From: Micractinium sp. NFX-FRZ
Taxonomy: Eukaryota > Chlorophyta > Trebouxiophyceae > Chlorellales > Chlorellaceae
Direction of reading: 5' to 3'
Length of the DNA stretch: 64,000 nucleotides
Assembly: GCA_029339195.1 (NCBI GenBank)
Contig: JAPTJF010000346.1
Location: 1-64,000 of the forward strand
Under the pieces are notes generated by a model. That model was not told the origin of the DNA, did no database searches, and worked only from the letters and a program-made list of their open reading frames with translations. A program made the translations under genes and the position numbers. Positions 33,641 to 46,400 of this stretch are shown piece by piece. Every line of letters begins with the position of its first letter. The first letter of the stretch is position 1.

Positions 33641-36600
33641 ATGAAGCGCGGCCCGGACGACGGCCAGGCGCCAGGGCAGGACCAGGCGGCCAAGCGGGCG
33701 GCCGTGGAGGGTCTGCAGGTATGGCGGGTGATCGGCTGAGTTCAGCCTGCCCCTGGTTAGCTCTTAGGCCAGCCACTCAGCCGCCGCAGTCTGCCGCCGG
33801 CGCTCTCCCGCCCCCCGGCCCGTCAGCTGTGCCGCCGCTCTCTGCCACCTCCGCACGCCTACCCCTGCTTTAACTGGGTGCGTTGCAGGGTGGGCCAGCA
33901 TTGCAGGCTGGTCAGGATGAGCAGGATGAGGAGATGGACGATGCTGGCATCCCGGCGGGGTGGCGCGAGTGCCCGCCCATGGGCCTCCCAGTGGACCGCT
34001 TCATTCCCATGAAGGTGGGCAGTTGGGCGCACCGTTGGGGCACGTATCTTGTTGCAGGGCCTGCCACAAACCGGCATGGCAACAGCCAGAACCCAGCTGC
34101 TGCCTGGGGAACCAAAGCACTCATCTCGCTTGCCTGCTGCTCGCTGCCCAGCGCCTCGGTGCGCAGCACCCACGTCACCCCGACAGCCTCCGTCTCTCTT
34201 GGGTGCTGCCTCCACTGCCGCTGCACCTGCAGGTCCCCCTGGGCGCTCGCTACGACCGCGTCATTGCCGAAGAGCATCGCTTCAACATAGAAATGGCAGT
34301 GGAGAAGGCTCTCAGGCGCATGGAGGGCAGGAGCTTTCTTGTGCAGCCGCCGCCAGGCGCGCCGCCCGGACCAGACGGCATGCCGCCCGGCCCGCAGCGC
34401 GTGCCCGCGGTGCTGGGGCTGGTGATTGATCTCACCAACAGCAGCCGGTACTACGAGGCAGAGGGGTGGCAGCAGCAGGGCATCAGATACATCAAGGTGG
34501 GTGCTGGCACGTGTGAGCGCATTCTTGTATGGGTAAAGGGAATGAATGAAGGATGAATTTTGCATGGGCGTGGCCGCCGTGTTGGGCAAGGGGCAGTGGG
34601 CTGGCAGGCGGGCTGGTCGATGCATGCATGCACCCACAGTCTGTGACCAGCTGCCGCGCCTCGCCCGGCTCAGCTGTATCACCATCGGGCAGTGCCAGCC
34701 AGCCCAAGCAGCCTGCAGCATTCTCACGCCACACTGCCCCCAGCGCTTGCCTCTCTTCCCACCCCCAGCTGCCAACCCTCCTGCCTATCTCCGCCCGCCT
34801 GCTCCCTTCAGATCCCATGCCGGGGGCGCGGGCTGGCGCCTCCCCCCGAGGCGGTGACCGACCTGTGCTGGGAGATGTACACGTACATCCAGGAGTGCCC
34901 GCAGGGCATGGCGCTCATCCACTGCACCCACGGCTTCAACCGCACCGGCTACATGATCGCCTCGTACCTCATCCGCATGCAGTCGATGCGGGTGGCCAAG
35001 GCGGTGAATGCATTCAGCAGCCTGCGTCCGCCGGGCATCTACAAGCACTACTACATACGGTGGGCGGCTGGCGTGGTGTGTTGCCGTGCTGTGCCGTGCT
35101 GTGCTGTGATGATGGTGGGACAAGGTGTGCGTCAGCATGATGGGCTGCCATGCTGCGCCGTGCTGTGCTGTGCTGATTGCGGCCAGGGTCAGGTGGGGGC
35201 TGTGCCGTGCTGCAGCGGTGGCCAGATGGGGCAACGCCGGCGCCTTCAGCCCCGCGCCTCCCGCCGACGCCTGTCTGTCGTGCCAGCTTTGCCTCCCCCT
35301 GCTCTTGACCTCCCTTCCGACCCCACCACCTCCCTCCCCTGCAACGACCTCTCCTGCTTCTGCCACACACTGTGTGAACCCTGAGCGCCATTGTCCACCC
35401 GTTCACCACCTTGTCCCATTCGTGCCCCTTCCTCTCCCTCCCCTCTCCATTCCCCCCCCCTCAGCGACCTCTTCCGGTACTACCACGAGCGCCTGCCCTC
35501 CGGCTTCCCCTTCCCGCCAACCCCAAAGTGGAAGGCGGGCGACTCTCCCGACCACGACGAGGGGCTGGGGGAGGAGGATGACGGCCCCCCAACGCATGGC
35601 CTGCAGCACGACGACGTGATTGGCGAGCCGGTAAGTTGTACGTGGGGGGTGGTGGGTTGGGGGCCGGGCGGGGTGGCGACGGGGCAAGGGGCAGCTGTGG
35701 GCTTCGGGCTGGCTGACTGCGGGCGGTGTGTCTGGGTTGGATTCGGAGGAAGGCCCCTCCATGCACAGACTGCAGCGCAAAGATGCCTATGGAAAGCCGG
35801 GAGCGGTGTCCGCCAGGCGGACGGGTCCGGTGTATGCTGAAATGCAGGGACAGTGAGGGAATCAATTACCCAGGCTCGCCTGTTTGGTGAGCACGTGTTC
35901 AAAACGCATCTCCCTGCCCCTTCTTGCCCCTTCGTCATCCTCCATTCAGGTCAACATGCCCGAGGAGCATGTGCTGAAGATGAAGCTGATGGATGCTATC
36001 CTGGGGCAAGACATGGACCGCAACCGCATTTGGCTGCCGGGATCGCAGCCCGTCAGCCTCGACGCCACCAACAAGAGCCTGCTAAAGGAGCGGCAGTACT
36101 GGTGAGGGGGAGCAACGGGTGGCAGTGCTGGCGTGAAGAGGCGTTGCTATGAGGGTGGACTGTATTGCCGCAGCACGACCCCGTGCAACGGCCAGCAACA
36201 AAATGCGTGCCGACGGAGCGGCAGTGTTTGTGAGGGAGTTGTACTGCTGCGCTGTTGGACTTGGGGGCACGGCCAGCCTGTTAGGCGCTGGCACATGCTG
36301 GGAAGGGGAGGGATGCGCAGTGTGTCTCTGGCTCAGTGTGGTTGGGTGTGCTGCTTGCCGCCCCGCGCTGCCGCAGCTTCTACCTGCCACAGTGCTTCCC
36401 TGCGCTAGATGGCCTTGTCGCTTGCATGTGTGCAGTCCCACAATTTCTTCACCCTAAGGCCACTGTACAAGACGCTTTCATCCCCCTGCCCTCCCACTGA
36501 CCCCCTGGCATGGCTGGCTACCGTGCGTGCAGGGTGACGTGGAAGGCGGACGGCACCCGCTACATGCTGGTGCTGCTGCGGTGGGGCACCTACCTGGTGG

Positions 36601-39600
36601 ACCGCAAGTTTGCCATCCGGCGCGTGCAGATGCGCTGGCCCACGCCGCTGCAGCCGGGGCAGCACGCCAAGGGGCCCACAGGGCCGCCGCACCACTGGGT
36701 GAGGGTTGAGCGGGTAGACAGCGACACGGGCGGGGCACACGGGGCTGTGCGCTGGCTGGGGGGGGGACCTTGCAGAGAAGGGAGCGGAGGGGAGGGGCGA
36801 AATGGTGCGGGCGGGCCACCTCGGCAGCTGCGAGCAGCATGCACTCTATGCCAGTCGAGTCTGGCCAGGGCGGAGCTCCGCGCCAGTCATGGCTGCCCTT
36901 TGCCTGCCTTTCCAAGGGCGCCTTGCTTCCTCCCCCACAACCGCTGCTCCCCAGACTGTGCTGGATGGTGAGATGGTGGTGGACAAACCCCGCCGCCGCA
37001 AAGCCCAGTCCAGTGACTCTCTCTCCATACATCCCACCCGACAATCATCGCCCCACTCTTCCCCGCCCCATGCCCAGGGGCTGCATGCGGCATGCGCTGC
37101 ACCCCTGGTAAACACACCTTCCACCCCCCATGTTACCTTCAGACTGTGCTGGATGGGGAGATGGTGGTGGATGAGAGCTTGGAGGAGGACAAGCAGGAGC
37201 GGCGGTTCCTGGCCTACGACATGGTCATGCTCAACGGGCAGTCGCTGGTGGAGAGCCCCTGGAAGGTGGGGGCGGGCAGGGGGGCGAGGTACGCCCTTGC
37301 ATGATGATAATTTCATTCCATACAGAAGCCAGCAGAGGGTGGGGACCCGGGTGGGAGAGCGAGTGCGCTGGCAGGGGCGGCTCCCTGTTCCGGCTTTGCC
37401 GTCAGGAGCGGACAATGCTCATCCAGGGCATCGTGGCAGAGCAATATGCAACGTACCGGTGCCGCCCCTCCCTCCACCTGCCCACCCACCCCCCAGGAGC
37501 GGTCCCAACCTCCTCCACAGCTTGGTAGCTGAGCTCCCCTCGCCTGGACAACAACGCGTCTCTCACCCCACCTGCTGGGCCCTACTTCCTATCTCCCCTT
37601 TTCATGACTGTTCACAACCTGGCCACCCTGTCCCTCCTCTCTTCTCCTCCCCTCTTCTCCACTCTCCCAGGATCGCTTCAACCTCATCCAGAGCATGGTG
37701 GTGGAGCCACGCAAGCTGGAGCGCCGCAAGATAGAGACCAACCAGTGGGAGTACCCGTACCAGTATGAGAAGGTGAGGGTGGATGGTGGCTATGGGCGAG
37801 GGCAAGGGTTCATCGTTGCAAGCCCGAGAGCCGGGGTCGACGCGGGGCCCGCGCTGCGCCCCTTTATGCACCTGTGCCTGCTGCTCTCCACCTCTGCAAC
37901 ACAATGGGGACAAACCTCACATGCCTTCCGCCACCCCGCCCTGCCCTCTGCCCTCTGCCCTGTCCCGTGCACTACACAGGAGGCGTTCCACGTGCGGCGC
38001 AAAGATTTCTGGCCGCTCACCACTGCCAGCAAGCTCATACACAATTTCATTCCAAAGCTGTGCCACGAGGCAGATGGCCTGATCTTCCAGGGCGCACAGG
38101 TGACGGGGGTGTGATGATGACAAGGCGGGGTTGGGGGGGACTCCGGGGGGAGCAGAACAGGGGAGGCAGACGTAACTTCCCGTGGGCGCATTGTGCCGCT
38201 GCAAGGCAGGCGCCACAAGCTGCTGATCAAGTGGAGGTGCGCACACACGCACAACCAGACACACCTCACATCCTCCGCCCGTTGCATCTGCCCTCGGTGC
38301 AGGACCCCTACGTCCCCGGCACCTGCCACCACGAGCTGCGCGAGCGGAAGCTTGCACACTTGCACACCCAAACTCACTTCCAAGCCTTTGCGCTGCCCTC
38401 TGCTCTCCTGCACAGGACCCCTACGTCCCCGGCACCTGCCACGAGCTGCTCAAGTGGAAGTTTGCGCACATGAACAGCGTGGACTTCCGCCTTCGCCTGC
38501 ACCCCAAGCTGGGCATGCAGCTGGAGCTGCTGGAGACGAGGAGGGACCTGAGCGGGATGCCGGAGGGCTGGCACCGTGGGTACAACGCGCTGCCGGGTGG
38601 GTGGGCGGGTGGGGTGGGGGATGCAAGGCCGGGATGCACTGGCAGGCATGCAGCAGGGCTGGCACTGAGGGTACAATACGCTGCGGGGTGGCTGGGCGGA
38701 TGGGTGGCCATTCTGTGTGGCTGCCCTGACAACACCCTTCTCGCTGTGCGCTGTGCCATGCTGTGCTATGCTGTGCTGTGCTGTGCAGGCGCGCGTGCAG
38801 AGTGCCCCGAGGGCCAGGGACCCACTTATGGATTACAACCCGCGCTGCGCTATGCTGAGCTGCATGTGTTGTGTAACCTATGCTGCGCCATGCCCTGCTG
38901 TGCTGCGCAGGCGCGCGTGTGGAGTTCCCCGAGAGCGAGGACCCCGCGCTGTACGACATGCGCATCATAGAGTGCTCCTACGACCCCGAGAAGGATGTGA
39001 GCGGCGGGTGGGGGGCGGGCAAGAGGACCGGGGCTCCGCTGAAGGTTGTTGGGGAAGGTTGGGCAGCCTCATAAACCGCGCCTGTGGCCTGTTTGACTGA
39101 GGATGCATCTCACAAGTGGGAGATGGGGTGATGCGGGAGGTTCGAGTGGAGGGCAAGTGGGGGCTGGGGTGGAGCATGTGAGGGGGACAGGGGCAGGGCT
39201 CGTGGAGCACGGGAGTTGTTATGCAGAAGTCGTGCAAAAACTGCAGAGGCTGTAAACCTCGCAACCTTACAACGCTCGGCCTCACCTCTGCCCTGCCCTG
39301 CCCTGCTCCAACTGCGGCAGGTGTGGCTGTTCATGCGGGAGCGCAAGGACAAGGACACACCCAACGCCATGCACGTCTACGAGTCGGTGTCACGCAGCAT
39401 CAAGGTGGGCACCTTGTCTGGCTGGGAACAACCAGCCCGCCGGTGGTGAGCGTGCTTGGCTGGGAACAACCAGCCCGCCGGTGGTGAGCGTGCTTGGCTG
39501 GGCTGGGCGCAGCGGTTGCTGGCACCCGGGTGTGCCCGCCCCGCTGCCCTGGGACCAGGTACCGCACAGGTGGCAAGCAGGGACCCACAGGGCTTGCGAT

Positions 39601-39895
39601 GTATTGGAGCCGTCCTTGCTGCCTTCACACTGGGTGCCCTGTACGGCATGGGAGCGTGCACGTCACGCCGGGCCCCGCTTGCACTCACGAGCCCTCCTTT
39701 GTGTTGCTGAGTAGCAGCTCCCTCGTACGACACACCACCCCACGTGTGTCGCTTTGTGCTTGCACCGCACTGCAGGACAACATCAAGGAGGATGAGCTGC
39801 TAGCATACATCGACGAGGTGCTGAGCCTGCCTCTGTATGAAGAGGACTGCGGGCGACGGCCGCCACAGGAGCGGCAGCTGCAGCAGCGGGTGTAA
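33641..39895 (+). CDS. mRNA capping enzyme (RNA triphosphatase + guanylyltransferase)
   Basis: Bifunctional nuclear enzyme that removes the 5' gamma-phosphate of nascent mRNA and adds GMP. Fourteen exons: 33641-33718, 33889-34014, 34233-34496, 34812-35059, 35465-35630, 35950-36101, 36533-36698, 37143-37265, 37671-37772, 37980-38099, 38416-38596, 38911-38996, 39321-39404 and 39776-39895; 671 residues. The N-terminal triphosphatase is of the cysteine-phosphatase (animal/plant) type, with the P-loop HCTHGFNRTG near residue 193. The guanylyltransferase has motif I as WKADGTRYML (catalytic Lys about residue 349), motif III-like TVLDGEMVVDE, FLAYDMVMLNG, motif IV-like EADGLIFQ, motif V LLKWKF and an OB-fold tail (VWLFMRERKDKDTPNA). 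Length and order match plant capping enzymes. The first 60 residues are acidic and probably disordered. Introns 6, 7, 10 and 11 carry ghost exon copies. Confidence 0.95.
36187..36240 (+). repeat. Ghost copy of capping-enzyme exon 6 end and donor
   Basis: CGGAGCGGCAGTGTTTGTGA mimics the real exon end and donor at about 36087-36106 (GGAGCGGCAGTACTGGTGAG). Upstream GCCAGCAACAAAATGC resembles GCCACCAACAAGAGCC. The copy is about 130 bp inside the intron. Confidence 0.65.
36955..36992 (+). repeat. Ghost copy of capping-enzyme exon 8 start
   Basis: Acceptor CCCCAG plus ACTGTGCTGGATGGTGAGAT copies the real start at 37143 (ACTGTGCTGGATGGGGAGAT), encoding TVLDGEMVVDK against the true TVLDGEMVVDE. It is a nearly intact coding duplicate with a usable acceptor in the same phase, then diverges. 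Confidence 0.85.
38303..38363 (+). repeat. Ghost copy of capping-enzyme exon 11 start
   Basis: GTGCAG is followed by GACCCCTACGTCCCCGGCAC, identical to the real exon 11 start at 38416, for about 30 bp. It then reads CACCACGAGCTGCGCGAGCG against CACGAGCTGCTCAAGTGGAA. The ghost would encode DPYVPGTCHHELRERK and lacks the motif V lysines in context. Confidence 0.88.
38662..38840 (+). repeat. Ghosts of capping-enzyme exon 11 end and exon 12 start
   Basis: GGCTGGCACTGAGGGTACAA at about 38657 copies the real exon 11 end GGCTGGCACCGTGGGTACAA (about 38568). Then, after TGTGCAG at 38788, GCGCGCGTGCAGAGTGCCCC copies the real exon 12 start at 38911 (GCGCGCGTGTGGAGTTCCCC). The same intron thus contains copies of both of its borders. 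Confidence 0.82.
39420..39497 (+). repeat. Perfect 37-bp tandem duplication in capping-enzyme intron 13
   Basis: The unit beginning GGCTGGGAACAACCAGCCCG and ending GGTGAGCGTGCTT is present twice in immediate tandem with no visible mismatch, so it is recent. Confidence 0.9.
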
Positions 39896-40438
39896 CTGGG
39901 TTATCCACTTGCCTGCCACACAGTTCGATGGGTCCCCACAAGTGCACGCATCTACCACTTCTGTACCTTTGAGACTGTTTCTGCTGCCCGCCACCTTTCC
40001 TTGCTTCCCATCCTCTCCAGCTTTGCTCCTCCCGCTGTTCCGCTCCCCTGCCGCTTGCTCCTCCTGCCTAGCCTTTCTCAGTTTTGTGCACATTCAGCTT
40101 TGCTCTGCTCGCAAGTGATTTGCCATCTTTGTACAAGGGCGCTCTGAGCGAGAGACAAAGTGAGGGGAATCAACATTTCGGTTGCAAGTGATACGCACAG
40201 TGGATGGGAGGGCACTCGGCAGTGGAGTGAGGAGTCGGTGTGGGGCGTGCGGCACAGGGAATCTGCACTGCTGCTGTCAGGGTCTGTTCAATGCATGCTG
40301 CCAAGCTGTCCTGCCTAGTCATCTGTCTGGGTGGGCGGGTGAATACTCCTGCCTCTCTGCCTGCCTAACTCCTGTGCCAAGGGATGTACCGGTGAGGGGC
40401 AGCACTGCGTCCCCGCCGCCGCCGCCGTCGTTCACTCT
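39896..40438. other. Convergent intergenic region, capping enzyme and C2 protein
   Basis: These 543 bp lie between two stop codons. The capping-enzyme stop overlaps a TGTAA (39892-39896), but that is too close to act as its poly(A) signal. No clear TGTAA-type signal was found for either gene, and no other gene is seen. Confidence 0.45.
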
Positions 40439-43400
40439 TTAGTACACCTGCAAATGAGCAAGCAAGCAGCAAGCAGTGTGTGAGGGCTGATGCAGCCGTG
40501 GCACTGTGCTGTTCCTTCAAAGCCAGCACGTGCACAAAGCAAAGCAAACAGCACGAAAGGCGGCTGCCCCAACAGGTGCTGGCAGCAGGACAGGTGCGGG
40601 CGGCAGCAGCAGGGGAGGGGAAGAGGCACCCCCACTCACATCGTACGACATGTGCACCGTGGTGTCGTTGTCCGCCAGCAACTTGTGGGCGCGGTCCGAG
40701 TGCTGCGGCAGCGCCAGGTCCTTGTTCTGCGCAGAGGAGGGGGGCAGGTGCTTAGGGGAGAGCTTTGGTGCGAAGAGGCGGCAGCAGGGGTGCCGTCTGG
40801 CCAGCTGCGCTGGGTTTGCCGACGCGGGGCTGGCATGCAAATACTGTAGATAGAACTGCTGCCTTCCACTCCCCTCTCCTCCACCAGGCATTCACCCCAC
40901 TGACCAGCCAGCCCCCAGGCACCCAGGCCCCGCACCCCACCCACCTGCAGGTCGTTCCCCATGGAGCTGGTGAGCACGGTCTTGAAGAAGCTGTCCATGT
41001 GGGCCAGGGTGGTGGCCGCGCTCTGACGCCCCCGCCACGCATCCTGCAGCGGCAGTGGCCATGGCCGGAAGCGTGTCAGTGGGCAGCCAGCCAATGTCAA
41101 CACTTCAAGGAGTGCTGTGTACCAACCGGCGCAGGCCTCACCCCTCACACTGCATCGCCTCCCTTTCCCCCACCTGCCTCCCCGTCCCTCCCCTCCGCCC
41201 TCCCGTGCTCACCCGCTGCCCGCCTCCCCCCTCCCTCAGGTCTTCCGTGTAGTCCAGCACATCCTTGGAGGTGAGGTCCCACAGGCCGCGGGTGAGCGCC
41301 ACAAACACGCGGTTGTCCAGCACGTTGGACAGCCAGTGCAGCAGCTTCTCCACCTCCTCCATGATGCGCATCAGCTGCGGGGGCGGGCGGGGGCGGGGGA
41401 CGCAGTATGATGGTGGGTGAGGGCGGTTATGCGGTAGGGCAGGGGGCAGCAAGGGGAGGTGTGATGGGCAGGGTAGGGGGCGGTCTGGTGCTAGGCTGCA
41501 GCAGCTGTCTGCCGCTGCCGTTCCCAACACAAGCCAGCCAGCACATGCACACGCTTTTCCTCTCTGCTGTAACACACCCCGCCACCCCTGCCCTGCCCCG
41601 CCCGCCCCGCCCCACCTTGGCCGACAGCTGCTGCGTGGACGCAAACACGCCGTCGCGGCGCAGCAGCTGCACCACCGAGGTCTGCGCCATCTTGGCCAGC
41701 TCGCACGCCAGGCGCTCCGCGCACAGCGTGATGGCCGCAAAGTACTCGGAACGCAGCTCCTTCACCAGCTGGGCAAACTGGGCACCCAGGTTGGGGGCCT
41801 CGCGGTGCAGGCGGCCGGGGCCACGCTCCGCAGCGCCCGGCCCGCCGGCGCCGCTGGCTGCGGTGGCCGCGGAGCGCAGCCCAGCGGCCATGGAGTCTGC
41901 CAGGGGCTCTGCACACCACCGCTTGAGCTCCTGCTCCATCTGGGGCGACACTTGCAGCAGGCGGCGCAGGCTGTTGAGCAGCAGCGCCTGGTTGGGGTTG
42001 ATGCCCTGCTGCAGCACCATGGGGGCGCCGCGGTACGTGGCCGGCACCGCCACAGCACGCTCCCCGCCAGCGGGCACCAGCCAGCGCCAGGCGGTGCGCC
42101 CGCCGCGCGCTGCCGCAGCCGCCGCCGACTCGGGGCCCGCGCGCGCCTGGATGGCCAGCGGGTCGGGCGACTGCCCGCCCTCCTGCACAGGCGGGCAGGG
42201 GCGAAATGAAGCGAGCAATGGGATGGAGTGGATGCTGAGTGACCGGCTGGGTGCAACAAGTGTCCTGCACCATTTCACTGCTCCTCGATTAGTTTACAAA
42301 AGCCTTCCAATCTTGCAGTTGCCCCACCCCTCTGATCCCAAAACACTGCACCCCCCCCCCCCCCCCCCCCCGCATACACTTACCTTGATCTGCACCAGGC
42401 CGCACTGGCGCGACACCCCCAGCGTGGCCTCCCGCAGCGCCCCCGTGACCGCGCGCTCCAGGTCGGCACCATACATGGGCCAGTAGGTGATGATGCGCTG
42501 GTACCGCCCCATCTCCGATTGCACCGCGTTCAGCATGTCCTCCACCAGCCCAGCCACCTTGTTCTTGCCTACAGGGGATTTGGGGCAGGGGCCATGATGG
42601 GATGAGGGGCAAGGGGAGCGGGATGGGCACAGGGAGGTGAGGTGGTACGGCAGCAGGGCAAGGGAGCAGAGAGATGGCTGCACCAGGTTTAGACACAAGG
42701 GTGCCATGCAGTGGTAGCAACTGCAAGAGCAGCAGTGGAGGGTCCATGCCAGCTCACCATCGGAGGCAAACTCCTGCCATCCGTGCTGCCCCGCCGCGCC
42801 CTGCTCCAGCCGGCGCACGCGCAGCGACAGCTGGGAAGAGGAGGAGGCGATCCACTCCAGCACAAACCGCCCAAAGATGTCGCGGTTGTTGAGCCGCGCG
42901 TTGGCCTCGGTGTACTTGTGGCGCTGCAGGCACCGAAAGCAGGTAAGAAAGACGTCGTTGGTGGCAGGTGAGGTGAGGAGGCGCCGTCAGCAGCAACTGA
43001 TGCGGTGAGCTCAGCGCGTCATGTGCGCATGCTAGTGCAGCTGTCCACGATGCGTGGCTTACTAAAAAACCAAGCAGTGAGCAAATGGGACAGCCGCCAG
43101 GCAGGCAGGCAGGCAAGCCGGCAGGTGGATTGATGGACTCACGTGCACAAAGTTCTGCAGCTTGCCCACCGCCTCCACCAGCCGGATGGCGGCCTCGGTG
43201 GGGGCGGGAGGCGGGAAGCGTGACAGCACCTTCTTCAGGTGGCTGATGATGCCCTGCAGGCGTGGCGCAGAGGCGGAGAGCGGGCAGAAATGGGGGCAGG
43301 GGTGAGGAAGTGGATGGGGAGGCAAGCAAGGGCGGGAGATCAGCGGGCGCCCCACTCAGCGGCCAGCCAGTCGTGCATGTGTGGCGCGGCGTAGAGCCCG

Positions 43401-46400
43401 CGCTCCTCCCGCTTGCATGCTTGGCTGCCTCCACCTCCAGGCAGCTGCACACACCACCAGCGCCCCCGCATGCTCCCGCACATGAACCCTGCCAGACCCC
43501 TCACGTTGACATACTCCAGCGCCGTGATGTCAGGCAGGTTGACAAAGGCGGGCAAGATGCGGGCATCCCGGATCTGGTCATCCGCCCGCAGCTCATTCAT
43601 GATGGCCCGGCACAGCTCCTCCAGCCGGCCATAGGCAGCCACCGCCTCGGGGCTGTCCACCTGCCCACGAGCGTCTGCCTGCCGGCGGGGGGAGGAGGGC
43701 CGCTGCAGCTCCGCCGCGGTGAGCAGCGCCTGGTAGCGCTTGCGGGCCGCCACGCGGAACCGCTCTTGCAGCCACTGCTGGTCCACTGCCGACGTGGCAT
43801 CGCGCACCAGGCCTGTGCAAGAGAGGGTAGCAGAACGCCAGGTGTGGCAGGCTATGCTTGCCAGGGGCCAGGGAAGAGAGGTGGTGGGCATGCTGGGCAC
43901 ACCTGCTCCGCTGTCACTGCTTCTAAGCTGCCCAGCTTGCCTCATCTGCCACACTCCCAACCCGCCTGTTTACAATGTCTCTCCCAGGGCTCAATTTCCT
44001 CGGCCCTTCCCTAGCCCGCCCAGTCACTCACTGTAGAGGTGCACCGCGGGGCGCAGCACAGCAGGGATGCCGGAGCGCACGGCCAGGGCGCCGTCCATCA
44101 TGCCGCTGGCCGTCTCCTCGCTCAGCATGAAGTAGTTCTCAAACGCGGTGTGCAGCAGCTCCTCAATGCGCCCGGATACCTGTGCAGCAAAATAAGGCAG
44201 GGGCAGGGACAGGGCATGCTGCGTGAGTGCTAGCCGGGGAAAAGGAATCAAGACTTTCCCCCGGCAAGCGCAGGAGCATCTAGCCTGCTGCGTCGATTTC
44301 TGCGTTGCCATTGCATGGTTCAAGCAAGCCAGCCACTTTACAATCCCAACCTCTCCACCCATCACACCTTCCCAAATGCCCCCATGCCCGTCCTGACACC
44401 CCGCCCTGCGCACCTGCGCCTGCACGCCCAGCTCGCCGCTGGACAGCCCGTCCACTGCCGCCGCCTGCTGCAGCGCCACCATGTCGCGCAGCAGCACCTC
44501 GAAGCAGTCGGCAGTCAGGGTGGCGTTGTCGGGGCGCACCACCCACTTGAGGTAGCTGAGGCGCGCGTAGTTGCGGCCCACGGCATAGGCCTCACAGAAG
44601 CGGTCCAGCAGCCAGAGCCAGGGGCCGTGCAGCGCCAGGTTGCGGGGGCCGGCACCCACTGCCCGCAGCGCAGACTCCAGCAGCTCGTCGTACACCTGGA
44701 GGCTGGAGACCTGCAGCAGGGGGAGGGGTACAGCAGGGGAGCAGGGTCGGTCCAGAGGCAGCAGAGCAGAGGCATGAGGCGGAAGTTGGAGGGGCACAGG
44801 GCGCGAATGTTTGGAGGAGGCCAGAAATGACCACGAGGAAAACACTCCAGTTAGATGTCGTGTTGTCTAACTGCAAGCCTCCCCCGGCCGCCACTGACCC
44901 TGCAGCCCTGCCCTTGCCTGCAGGTAGCCGCCAGTGGCGGTGGCGGGCGCCTTGCCACCGGTGGCGGGCGTGATGGGGTAGCCCGCCGTGGCCGGCATGG
45001 GGGACGTGTTGGGCGGCACCATGGCGTGGGGCGAGTGCGGGATGATGGGCGGGTGGGCGGGGAAGTGGGGGATGGGAGGTGGCACCGGGAAGTCGTCCTC
45101 GTTGAAGCTCATCGCCCGCATGTTCTCCGACGGCGGCCCAGTGCCGCGCTGGCGCGAGGTGTGGGAGGGTGGGCCCATGAGGCCCTGCACAGGCGCAGAG
45201 GGTGGCAGAAGGGCAGAGAGCAGCATGAAGAGAAAGGGAGCTGGGAAAGTGTGTGATACAGGGAGGCGGGAACAGGCGCAGGACACCAGTCACCAAACCT
45301 AGGAGCATCCCCCAGCACGGCTGGAGTCCAATCATCAGGCACGGGCACAACACACAGGCACGGCCGCAAGCCTACACCCTCCAAATTTGCCCCCCAGCAG
45401 CAGTCACACCTGGCCTCCGAGCATGGCCATGGAGATCCGTGCCGACAGCACAGCGTGGCCCGCCACCCGTCCCTCATCGTCCACCAGCTTCACCCAGGCC
45501 ATGCTGCCCTGCGCGCCGCTGCCTCCCTTGCGCAGGCAGGGGAAGATGGTCTTGAGGAAGCCGCTGGGGGGAGGGGTGTCAAACAGCATGTTGTCGCCCT
45601 GGTTGGCAATCTGCAGAACGCATCAGGGAGGAGCGCAATGAGCCATGCGCCGGAGCGGCTGGCCGCAAGCAAAACCAGGTGTGTGCCTCTTCCAGGCAGC
45701 GGCTGATCTGGAGGGCACCCAGGCACTACAACATTGACGTCACACCTCGCCTGCCCCCCTCAATTCCCCTTCCCTGCATGCATGCAAAACCAACGCCTTC
45801 CCACACCACCCCCTCCCCCCACCCACCTTGTGCAGCTCCGCCACCTGCACCGTGCCCAGCGCCGCGCACTGCCCATCCACATGCAGCTCCGCGGTGAACG
45901 TCTGCTGCTGCCCGCCCTCGCCGGGCAGGCGCACCACCTGCTGGTCGTGCGCGTTGCCGTCGCTGCCAATCTTGGTGTAGGCGGCACGGCCTTCGGCACC
46001 TGCAGCAGGGACGAAGGTGCCGGCCAAGAGGGAGGGCATGGAGGTAGGAGATGCCGGTTTGGTGGCACGCTCTGTTACATGCTGATACATTGCTGGCAGG
46101 GCGCTCAGGCTGCAGGAACAAACTGCCAGCCGCCATCAAATCCCCACCCCACCGCTGTGCCCACCTGACCGGCTGCCAGCAAAGGTGACAATGATGAAGT
46201 CGCGCCCCGTCAGCCCACTTGTGAGCAGGTCGCAGCCCACCACGCGCATCACGGTGACCTCCAGCGCTGGCCCCGCCACCAAAGTGCCGCCCGAGGCGCC
46301 GCTGCCGCCGCTGACGCGTGCCAGCGGCTCAGGCTGCGCCCCGCGCGACAGCGCGCGCTGCTGCTGCTGCACCTCGCGCTCCAGGCGGCGCATCTCATGC

